Positions 35,898-43,105 of a stretch of 64,000 bases of DNA are shown in pieces (position 1 is the first letter of the stretch; every line of letters starts with the position of its first letter). The position numbers and the translations under genes were made by a program. Origin of the DNA: Flavobacterium sp. (GTDB taxonomy: Bacteria; Bacteroidota; Bacteroidia; Flavobacteriales; Flavobacteriaceae); assembly GCA_018401995.1 (NCBI GenBank), contig JAGYJR010000008.1, positions 39,067 through 103,066 of the forward strand. Reading direction: 5' to 3'. Below the pieces are notes generated by a model that was given only the letters and a program-made list of their open reading frames with translations, was not told the DNA's origin and made no database searches.

Positions 35898-37502
35898 ATG
35901 GCATTACCTTCAATTAATCCAACATCTACAAAAGCATGGGAAAAATTAGAATCCCACTACAAACTTTTACAAAACCGAAGTTTGCAATCGCTTTTTGTTG
36001 AAAATCCAAACCGTGTAAATGCCTTTCATTTGCAATGGGAAGATTTTTTATTGGATTATTCGAAGAATAAAATCACCGAAGAAACTTTTCAATTGTTATT
36101 GAAATTAGCTGAAGAAACAGGGCTAAAAAAAGCCATCCAATTGCAATTTCAAGGTGAAAAAATTAATGAAACTGAAGGAAGAGCGGTTTTACATACCGCA
36201 TTAAGAACTACTGAAAATTGCGACCCTGAAATTGCAGCTGTTAAAAATAAAATTAAAACCTTTTCTGAAAGCATCATTTCTGGCGAAAAGAAAGGATTTA
36301 CCAACTTACCTTTTACCGATATTGTAAACATAGGCATTGGTGGCTCCGATTTAGGTCCGGCTATGGCAGTGGAAGCGCTTCAATTTTACAAAAATCACTT
36401 GAATGTGCATTTTGTATCCAATATCGATGGCGATCATGTTGCAGAAATTCTAAAAAAATCGAATCCTGAAACTACATTATTTGTGGTAGTTTCTAAAACA
36501 TTTACAACGCAAGAAACACTTTCCAATGCGGAAACTATCAAGAAATGGTTTTTGCAGTTTGGAAATCAAGAAGCTATTGCCCAACATTTTGTGGCCGTTT
36601 CTACGAATATCGAAAAAACAACGGAATTTGGCATTCATGAAACCAACATTTTCCCTATGTGGGATTGGGTTGGTGGTCGTTTTTCTTTGTGGAGTGCGGT
36701 TGGATTATCTTTGGTTTTGAGTATTGGTTATTCCAATTTTGAACAATTGTTATTGGGAGCTCAAAAAATGGATTCGCACTTTCAAACTGCTAAATTTCAT
36801 GAGAACTTACCCGTAATTTTAGCATTGATTAGTGTTTGGCACAACAACTTTTTTGGTGCTGAAACTGAAGCTATTATTCCCTATTCGCAGTATTTACAAA
36901 AATTAGTTCCGTATTTGCAACAAGCCGTTATGGAAAGTAACGGAAAAAGTGTTGATAGAAACGGAAGCCCTGTAAATTACCAAACAGGAACAATTATTTG
37001 GGGCGAACCAGGAAGTAATTCGCAACATGCTTTCTTCCAATTGTTGCACCAAGGAACCAAATTAATTCCGGTTGATTTTATTGGATTTAAGAAATCTTTG
37101 CACGGTGATACATCGCATCATCAAAAATTAATGGCTAATTTCTTCGCACAAACAGAAGCTTTATTAATGGGAATTTCAGAAGACGCCATTCGAAAGCAAG
37201 CCACTTCTTCCAATGAAAAAGTGATTCCGTACAAAGTATTCGAAGGAAACAAACCGTCAAACACACTTTTAATTGACCAATTAACACCTGAAAGTTTAGG
37301 GAAATTATTAGCGCTTTACGAACACAAAATTTTCGTTCAAGGTATCATTTGGAACATTTATAGTTATGACCAATGGGGCGTTGAATTAGGCAAAAAAATG
37401 GCTACTACTATTTTGGATGAGATTAAAAGTAACACCGTAAGTTCTCACGACAGTTCTACTTCTTTCTTGATTAAGCAGTTTTTGGATACGAATACGCGTT
37501 AG
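35898..37502 (+). CDS. pgi: Glucose-6-phosphate isomerase
   Basis: A 534-aa glycolytic enzyme interconverting glucose-6-phosphate and fructose-6-phosphate. Motifs include NIGIGGSDLGPAMAVEAL, the PGI signature DWVGGRFSLWSAVGLSL, MESNGKSVDRNG, GSNSQHAFFQLLHQGTKLIP and KSLHGDTSHHQKLM. The ATG directly abuts the M23 stop (zero spacing), suggesting translational coupling. Length fits the family. Confidence 0.95.
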   Translation: MALPSINPTSTKAWEKLESHYKLLQNRSLQSLFVENPNRVNAFHLQWEDFLLDYSKNKITEETFQLLLKLAEETGLKKAIQLQFQGEKINETEGRAVLHTALRTTENCDPEIAAVKNKIKTFSESIISGEKKGFTNLPFTDIVNIGIGGSDLGPAMAVEALQFYKNHLNVHFVSNIDGDHVAEILKKSNPETTLFVVVSKTFTTQETLSNAETIKKWFLQFGNQEAIAQHFVAVSTNIEKTTEFGIHETNIFPMWDWVGGRFSLWSAVGLSLVLSIGYSNFEQLLLGAQKMDSHFQTAKFHENLPVILALISVWHNNFFGAETEAIIPYSQYLQKLVPYLQQAVMESNGKSVDRNGSPVNYQTGTIIWGEPGSNSQHAFFQLLHQGTKLIPVDFIGFKKSLHGDTSHHQKLMANFFAQTEALLMGISEDAIRKQATSSNEKVIPYKVFEGNKPSNTLLIDQLTPESLGKLLALYEHKIFVQGIIWNIYSYDQWGVELGKKMATTILDEIKSNTVSSHDSSTSFLIKQFLDTNTR

Positions 37503-37563
37503 TTTGATTTTATTGGTTTAAACCACTTCCCAACATATTTGGTTTTTTCGTAAATATTTTTTA

Positions 37564-37571
37564 TATCTTTG
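37564..37571 (+). promoter_or_regulatory. -7 promoter element for the small cytochrome b-like gene
   Basis: TATCTTTG matches TAnnTTTG and lies 26 nt before ATG 37598. Confidence 0.55.
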
Positions 37572-37597
37572 TAAGAATCAACTTTAAAACTAATTTT

Positions 37598-38023
37598 ATG
37601 TACACAGCACTTCAAACCGCGCATTCTGTTTTTGCTTATATTGTATTAGCTGTTTTGTTTTTTGCAGCTGTTAATGCTATTTCGGGTTTAGTTAGTAAGC
37701 GTTTTTTCGCTGCTAAAGATTTGAGAATCTCTTTATTTGCGATGATTTTGTCGCACATGCAATTGTTAATTGGATTGATCTTATATTTTGTTTCACCGTT
37801 AGGATTTGATGCCTTAGGAAATATGAGTGATAAAGCCTTACGTTTAACTTCTTTAGAGCATCCATTAATTAATATTATTGCATTGGCAGTGATTACTATT
37901 GGTTGGTCAAAACATAAAAAAGAAGAAAGTCACAATGGGAAATACAAGAAAATTGCGGTTTTCTACACCATTGGTTTGGTTTTAATTTTATCGCGTTTGC
38001 CTTGGGCTAGTTGGTTCAACTAG
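37598..38023 (+). CDS. Small four-helix membrane protein (cytochrome b-like)
   Basis: A 141-aa protein with four membrane helices (~5-28, ~45-65, ~90-105, ~118-135) and conserved histidines in TAHSVFAYIV, LSHMQLLIG and SLEHPLINIIALA, positioned as haem ligands might be. Flavobacterial homologues are often labelled cytochrome b, but I see no direct proof of haem binding. Its own promoter separates it from pgi. Confidence 0.6.
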   Translation: MYTALQTAHSVFAYIVLAVLFFAAVNAISGLVSKRFFAAKDLRISLFAMILSHMQLLIGLILYFVSPLGFDALGNMSDKALRLTSLEHPLINIIALAVITIGWSKHKKEESHNGKYKKIAVFYTIGLVLILSRLPWASWFN

Positions 38024-38065
38024 TTTTTGGCACCACTTTTGTTTTACTTGCAGAAATTCATTCTT

Positions 38066-38527
38066 ATGAGATATTATATGTATTCCATAGTGCTTTTATT
38101 TCTGCTCCCTATAGCTAGCAGCTTTTCTGTTTCGTTTCCTGAGAAATTAAACAGAAAAGCTGTTTTTTTAGACAGTATTCAACCCAAAGACAGCGTTTTG
38201 GTTGACACACCAGCTATTGCGTTAAAACCTTTTAAAACCAACGTACACGCTTCTTATTACCACGACAAGTTTAACGGCAGAAGAACCGCGAGCGGACAAA
38301 AATTTGACAACAACAAACTAACTGCCGCACACAAAACCTTAAAATTTGGCACAAAAGTAAAAGTGACGAATCCCAAAAATCAAAAATCAGTTATAGTTAC
38401 CATCAACGATCGTGGACCGTTTACTAAAGGCCGTGAAATTGATTTGAGTAAAAAAGCTTTTTTTGAAATAGCCAACTCTAAATATGCTGGTCATATTATG
38501 GTGGATTTGGAGCTTGTGGAGGAGTGA
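38066..38527 (+). CDS. RlpA-family septal ring lytic transglycosylase-like protein
   Basis: A 153-aa exported protein with a double-psi beta-barrel. Motifs are [36 protein letters not shown] and [20 protein letters not shown], the RlpA core with its catalytic Asp in NDRGP. The signal sequence is [23 protein letters not shown] 38078 is an alternative start; the frame also opens at TTG 38027. There is no C-terminal SPOR domain, so it is the short form seen in many Bacteroidota. It would act on peptidoglycan in the periplasm. Confidence 0.82.
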   Translation: MRYYMYSIVLLFLLPIASSFSVSFPEKLNRKAVFLDSIQPKDSVLVDTPAIALKPFKTNVHASYYHDKFNGRRTASGQKFDNNKLTAAHKTLKFGTKVKVTNPKNQKSVIVTINDRGPFTKGREIDLSKKAFFEIANSKYAGHIMVDLELVEE

Positions 38528-38611
38528 GTTTTTGAAGTGGATTGTGGTTAGGGAATGTGTTCAGGGCTAGTAGAAATCTTGTTCTTTCCTTGATTAAATT
38601 AACAAATAGTT

Positions 38612-39316
38612 ATGAAAAAAGTTAATAAAGTAGTCAATTATATAAAAGAAAACATTAATATTCTATTACTAATACCAACCATATTGGTGGCTTTTGGCAA
38701 TTATTAGAACTTGTTAGGATGGATGTTTCTTTGTGCGTTTCTTTCAATTACACAAGTAGTGTCTGATGGATTAATAATATTATTTTTATTAGTTAATTAT
38801 TTATTCATACAATGGATTGTCTTTTCGTTTGAAGTCGATTTAAATATCGAAAAATCTTTAAGTGATTCATTAGGCTTTAAAGCAATACTGTTTTTATTTA
38901 TTACATTCATTTTTGTTTTTATAGTGTATAAAATTTTAAATAAAAAAAGTTTTACTACTATAGATTTGACAATTATAGTCTACACCGCTTTATTATTTTT
39001 AAAGGCTTTAAGAAATTTATTGGTTTATTGGTTTGGGCAAGAATTAAAGAAAAAATACTTATTAATTATAATTATTAGTTGCTTTCCATTAATAATAATA
39101 AATTTAAGTAATATTACATCCGTTTTTCATAAGCTATTTCATTCGCCTTCTAATTTTAAAAATATTGAATACTTAGAATGTTATTTGGATAAAAACAAAA
39201 AGGATTTTGAATTGATGTATTTCAATGATAAATATATTTTCATTAAGCATGTAAAAGGCAAACAGATTGAAATTGTCAACTTTGAAGTAATCCTTAATAA
39301 AAATAATTGCAAATAA
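38612..39316 (+). pseudogene. Membrane protein of unknown function, frame disrupted
   Basis: ATG 38612 gives MKKVNKVVNYIKENINILLL, then TAG at 38705-38707. The same frame reopens and runs to 39316 through several hydrophobic helices and a charged C-terminus. Around the stop, a neighbouring frame reads the smoother GGFWQLLELV, so the likely history is a one-base loss near 38685 and a compensating change near 38735. Both fall within the first 45 codons. No family was recognised. It could be a pseudogene or carry two sequence errors. Confidence 0.5.
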
Positions 39317-39394
39317 AAAGGTTGTTTAGTCAATCTGAACTATTTAATATCTCACAACAAAATAATAAAGTTTTTCTATTGCTTACATAAAACA

Positions 39395-39430
39395 AAAAAC
39401 CCTGCAAAAAATCAATTTCACAGGGTTTCT
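39395..39430. terminator. Rho-independent terminator
   Basis: Stem AAACCCTG / CAGGGTTT with A-run before and T-rich sequence after, in the gap between the disrupted membrane-protein gene and the converging ALDH gene. Confidence 0.65.
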
Positions 39431-39441
39431 CTATATCCAAA

Positions 39442-39478
39442 AGTAACTAATCACTAATTACTTTTCACTAATCACTTA
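39442..39478. repeat. ACTAATCACT direct repeat
   Basis: Two perfect copies of ACTAATCACT (39446-39455 and 39467-39476) in an AT-rich spacer just beyond the ALDH stop. Confidence 0.6.
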
Positions 39479-39482
39479 AATA

Positions 39483-41033
39483 TTACAAATCAAACTTAAT
39501 CCCTTGAGCTAAAGGCAACTCAGTTCCGTAGTTAATGGTGTTGGTTTGTCTTCTCATGTAGGCTTTCCATGCGTCAGAGCCTGATTCACGGCCACCACCT
39601 GTTTCTTTTTCACCACCAAAAGCACCACCAATTTCAGCACCAGAAGTTCCAATGTTTACGTTAGCAATACCACAATCAGAACCTGCAGCAGAAAGGAATA
39701 ACTCCATTTCTCTCATATTATTGGTAAAGATAGAAGAAGATAATCCTTGAGGAACTGCATTTTGCATTTCAATTGCTTCTTCAATGGTGCTGTATTTCAT
39801 TACATATAATACTGGAGCAAAAGTTTCGTGTTGCACGATTTCGAACTCGTTTTTCGCTTCAATAATACATGGTTTTACGTAACAACCGCTTTCGTATCCT
39901 TTTCCTTCTAAAACACCGCCTTCTACAATCACTCTTCCGCCTTCTGCTTTTGCTTTTTCGATAGCGTTTAAGTAATCTTGAACCGCACCTTTATCAATAA
40001 GTGGTCCCACGTGATTGTTTGCATCTAATGGATTTCCAATTTTTAACTGTGCATAAGCTTTAGCTAAAACGTCTAATGTTTTATCGTAAACACTTTCGTG
40101 AACAATCAATCTACGAGTTGAAGTACAACGTTGGCCTGCTGTTCCTACCGCTCCAAAAACTGCTCCTACCAATACCATTGATAAATCCGCTTCTTTAGAA
40201 ACGATAATAGCATTGTTTCCACCTAATTCTAAAATGGTATTTCCAAAACGTTCAGCAACCGTTTTTGATACGTGACGACCAATTCTGGTAGAACCTGTAA
40301 ACGATACTAATGGAATACGTTTGTCGTTATTAATTAAATCTCCAGACTCGTTACCCACCACTAAACAGCTGATTCCTTCTGGTAAATTGTTTCTTTCTAA
40401 TACCGTTTGAATGATGTTTTGACACGCTACACCACATAAAGGCGTTTTTGAACTTGGTTTCCAAATACAAACGTCACCACAAATCCATGCTAACATCGTG
40501 TTCCAAGACCAAACCGCTACTGGGAAGTTGAAAGCTGAAATGATTCCAACCACTCCAAACGGATGCCATTGCTCATACATTCTGTGCATTGGACGCTCAG
40601 AGTGCATAGTTAATCCATGTAGTTGACGTGATAAACCAACTGCAAAATCACAGATGTCAATCATTTCTTGCACTTCTCCAAGACCTTCTTGATACGATTT
40701 ACCCATTTCAAAAGACACTAATTTCCCTAACGCTTCTTTATGTTGACGTAATTCTTCTCCCATTTGACGTACAATTTCCCCTCTTTTTGGAGCGGGCATC
40801 AAACGCCAAGTTTTGAAAGCTTCAGTTGCTGCTTGCATTGCAGTTTCGTAATCTTCTTTGGTTGAAGATTTTACTTTTCCAATTAACTCACCAGTTGCTG
40901 GTGAATATGATTCAATGATTTTTCCGTTAGAAAACCATTTTGAACCTGTTGAAGTTCCTTCGTTAATTTCTTTAATTCCTAATTGTTGCAATGCTTCTTG
41001 CATACCAAATTGAATTGCTGCTTCTGATATCAT
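39483..41033 (-). CDS. ALDH7-type aldehyde dehydrogenase (aminoadipate-semialdehyde type)
   Basis: A 516-aa NAD(P)-dependent aldehyde dehydrogenase. The general base is in LELGGNNAI (Glu ~266) and the nucleophile in GTAGQRCTSTRR (Cys ~300); the cofactor segment is SFTGSTRIGRHV. The C-terminal GAEIGGAFGGEKETGGGRES and SDAWKAYMRR are characteristic of ALDH7 (antiquitin/AmaB), which oxidises 2-aminoadipate semialdehyde in lysine breakdown. The substrate is inferred from family features. 3-Hydroxyanthranilate dioxygenase lies upstream on the same strand, but a promoter element and a repeat separate them. Confidence 0.9.
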   Translation of the reverse strand: MISEAAIQFGMQEALQQLGIKEINEGTSTGSKWFSNGKIIESYSPATGELIGKVKSSTKEDYETAMQAATEAFKTWRLMPAPKRGEIVRQMGEELRQHKEALGKLVSFEMGKSYQEGLGEVQEMIDICDFAVGLSRQLHGLTMHSERPMHRMYEQWHPFGVVGIISAFNFPVAVWSWNTMLAWICGDVCIWKPSSKTPLCGVACQNIIQTVLERNNLPEGISCLVVGNESGDLINNDKRIPLVSFTGSTRIGRHVSKTVAERFGNTILELGGNNAIIVSKEADLSMVLVGAVFGAVGTAGQRCTSTRRLIVHESVYDKTLDVLAKAYAQLKIGNPLDANNHVGPLIDKGAVQDYLNAIEKAKAEGGRVIVEGGVLEGKGYESGCYVKPCIIEAKNEFEIVQHETFAPVLYVMKYSTIEEAIEMQNAVPQGLSSSIFTNNMREMELFLSAAGSDCGIANVNIGTSGAEIGGAFGGEKETGGGRESGSDAWKAYMRRQTNTINYGTELPLAQGIKFDL

Positions 41034-41072
41034 TTTTTATAACTTTTTATTCTGTTTTTGTTAAAATTTTTT

Positions 41073-41080
41073 CAAAGATA
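41073..41080 (-). promoter_or_regulatory. -7 promoter element for the ALDH7-type gene
   Basis: TATCTTTG on the minus strand lies 40 nt before ATG 41033. Confidence 0.5.
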
Positions 41081-41090
41081 GAAAATATAT

Positions 41091-41226
41091 TTTTTAACCA
41101 CAAAGAGCACCAAGAATGCACTAAGGTCACAAGGTTAATTTCTATCTTGTTTTTAGCCACGGATTTAAGGATTTTCACAGATTCCTTTGCGAGACTTTGT
41201 GAAAACCTTTGTGGGACTTAGTGTTA
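41091..41226. repeat. Long imperfect palindrome of CTTTGTG/CTTAGTG type
   Basis: The left arm (AACCACAAAGAGCACCAAG, GCACTAAGGTCACAAGG) is roughly the reverse complement of the right arm (CCTTTGCGAGACTTTGTG, CCTTTGTGGGACTTAGTG). The middle reads AGCCACGGATTTAAGGATTTT. It is the largest member of this repeat family in the window and fills the haaO-ALDH gap. Confidence 0.65.
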
Positions 41227-41231
41227 CTACA

Positions 41232-41771
41232 TTATTCTTTTGTAAACTTAGGATTGGTTTCCATTACAGTACCACATTTTTGACACGTTCTTTTTTCTTC
41301 AGAACTGTAAAACTCTTGGAAATGCGGTAGAAAATCCTTTTCAATATCGTGTAACTCGAAATAGACTTCGTGTAATTTATGGTTGCAGGTGTCGCAATAC
41401 CAAAGCAAGCCATCCGTAAATCCTTTTCCAGCGCGTTTTCTTTCGATTACTAATCCAACTGAACCAGCAGTTCGTGAAGGAGAATGTGGTGTTTTGGCAG
41501 GATGTAAATACATATCACCTGGACCTAATTGCATCGCTTTCTTTTCACCGTCTTCTTGAACGTAAATGGTTATTTCGCCTTCCAATTGATAGAATAATTC
41601 TTCCGTTTCGTTGTAATGGTAGTCTTTTCTAGCATTGGGTCCGCCCACAATCATCACGATATAATCTTCCGATGTTTCGTCGTAAATAGTTTTGTTTCCA
41701 ACTGGAGGTTGCAACAAATGGCGGTTATCTTCAATCCATTGGTTTAAATTGAACGGCTTTTGGATTTTCAT
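41232..41771 (-). CDS. 3-hydroxyanthranilate 3,4-dioxygenase
   Basis: A 179-aa cupin iron dioxygenase making 2-amino-3-carboxymuconate semialdehyde, the precursor of quinolinate/NAD or of further breakdown. The N-terminal FNLNQWIEDNRHLLQPPVGN and cupin ligands in RKDYHYNETEELFYQLEGEI and HPAKTPHSPSR fit. The C-terminal CDTCNHKLHE...CQKCGTVM is the rubredoxin-like second iron site found in bacterial enzymes. With tryptophan dioxygenase at 33.7 kb it supports a kynurenine route. Confidence 0.93.
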   Translation of the reverse strand: MKIQKPFNLNQWIEDNRHLLQPPVGNKTIYDETSEDYIVMIVGGPNARKDYHYNETEELFYQLEGEITIYVQEDGEKKAMQLGPGDMYLHPAKTPHSPSRTAGSVGLVIERKRAGKGFTDGLLWYCDTCNHKLHEVYFELHDIEKDFLPHFQEFYSSEEKRTCQKCGTVMETNPKFTKE

Positions 41772-41803
41772 CTTTTATAAATTAAAAGGTAAAGTTACAA
41801 AAA

Positions 41804-41848
41804 AGAAAAAAGGTTAGTGGTACTTTTGTTACCAACTAACCTTTTTAT
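41804..41848. terminator. Bidirectional terminator
   Basis: Stem AAAAAGGTTAGT(TGGTAAC side) / (GTTACCA)ACTAACCTTTTT with flanking A/T runs. It follows the minus-strand nuclease gene and precedes the dioxygenase start. Confidence 0.75.
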
Positions 41849-41864
41849 ATTCACTATCTTTAGT

Positions 41865-42959
41865 TTATCTCACTTCTTTAATCAAATACACATACACTGG
41901 GAAGTGATCGGAGAAACCTGGAACTCCATTAGAGTTTCGTAAAGGATATCCTTTCCATCTACCTTCTTTTTGAACTAAAAAGGGTTTGTTATATACTCCT
42001 GCTTTCCAATATATCCAACCTGTTCCTTCTTTTCTTACTAATGGTTCGGTTAACATCATTTGGTCAAATAAATCCCAAGAATCTCGATACGCTAATGTTC
42101 CAATTCCTTTTTTAGACATTTCTTCCATTGGGTTGTAAATACCAAATTCTTTAACATCTGATTTCTTTCCTTTAGCTCCTAATTCTTTTTTCACACTTTT
42201 ATTCATTGGACCGTCATTTAAATCACCCATTGTTATTACTTTAGCATTTGGGTTGATTTTATAAAGTGAATCAATAATTTGTCTATTTAAACGACCAGCT
42301 GCTTCACGATACGGACTACTTCTTTTTTCTCCACCCGAACGCGATGGCCAGTGATTCACAATAAAACTAATTTCTTCTCCGTCAAGATAACCTGTAACTA
42401 ATAGCTGATCTCTAGTATAAACGCGTTTACTTTTTACATCTGTAACCATTTTGTCTTCACTGTCCTCATCTTTTTCTTCCTCTTTTTTATTATCTTCAGC
42501 GTCGCGGTAGATATAAAGTGGAATATTGGTATAACTAGTTGGTGTAAAATATTTACTTTGGTATAGCAAACCGGTATCAATACCACGACCATCAGGAGAA
42601 TCAAAATGAATTATACTATAACCGTGAGGAACCATTTTAGGGTGTTTTACCAAGTCTTCCAGTACTCCTCTGTTTTCAATTTCGCAAACACCAATTACTA
42701 CAGGCGCATTTTTTTGATTTTCACCAACACCTATTTCTGGTAATACTCTACTTAAATTATCTAGCTTTTTTTTGTAGTTTTTATGTGTCCACCCTTTTAC
42801 AGGTAAATATTCTTCGTCATTAATTTTAGGATCGTTAATTGTGTCAAATAAATTTTCCATGTTATAAAAAGCAATAGTTTGCACCTTATAACTTTTAGCT
42901 TGAGAAAACCCTAGATTTACAAGAGATAGCATAAATATGCCAGCTAATAAATGTTTCAT
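41865..42959 (-). CDS. Exported endonuclease/exonuclease/phosphatase family protein
   Basis: A 364-aa protein with a signal peptide (MKHLLAGIFMLSLVNLGFSQ). Catalytic EEP motifs are QTIAFYNMENLFDT (Asn, Glu), VVIGVCEIENR (Glu), FIVNHWPSRSGGE (His), ITMGDLNDGPMN (Asp-Asn pair) and the final GFSDHFPVYVYL (Asp-His). An insertion rich in Lys/Glu/Asp (KKEEEKDEDSEDK) breaks the first half. The family cuts phosphodiester bonds in nucleic acids or other phosphate esters. It is divergently transcribed from a TonB-dependent receptor locus, which suggests joint use in extracellular nucleic-acid or phosphate scavenging. Confidence 0.87.
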   Translation of the reverse strand: MKHLLAGIFMLSLVNLGFSQAKSYKVQTIAFYNMENLFDTINDPKINDEEYLPVKGWTHKNYKKKLDNLSRVLPEIGVGENQKNAPVVIGVCEIENRGVLEDLVKHPKMVPHGYSIIHFDSPDGRGIDTGLLYQSKYFTPTSYTNIPLYIYRDAEDNKKEEEKDEDSEDKMVTDVKSKRVYTRDQLLVTGYLDGEEISFIVNHWPSRSGGEKRSSPYREAAGRLNRQIIDSLYKINPNAKVITMGDLNDGPMNKSVKKELGAKGKKSDVKEFGIYNPMEEMSKKGIGTLAYRDSWDLFDQMMLTEPLVRKEGTGWIYWKAGVYNKPFLVQKEGRWKGYPLRNSNGVPGFSDHFPVYVYLIKEVR

Positions 42960-43010
42960 TTTTATAAAATATATGTTATGTTACTGTCAATTTTATTACA
43001 AATTGGGTGC

Positions 43011-43018
43011 CAAAGGTA
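43011..43018 (-). promoter_or_regulatory. -7 promoter element for the exported nuclease gene
   Basis: TACCTTTG on the minus strand; the start of transcription would lie about 45 nt before ATG 42959. It faces the receptor promoter 21 nt away. Confidence 0.5.
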
Positions 43019-43038
43019 AATAATATTATTAAAAGTTA

Positions 43039-43046
43039 TACATTTG
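43039..43046 (+). promoter_or_regulatory. -7 promoter element for the TonB-receptor operon
   Basis: TACATTTG matches TAnnTTTG, 60 nt before ATG 43106. It forms a divergent pair with 43011-43018. Confidence 0.55.
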
Positions 43047-43105
43047 CGGGCTGTTAAGTTTTAATTACTTAACTATTAACCTTTTATTAATTTTTAATTT
43101 CATTT

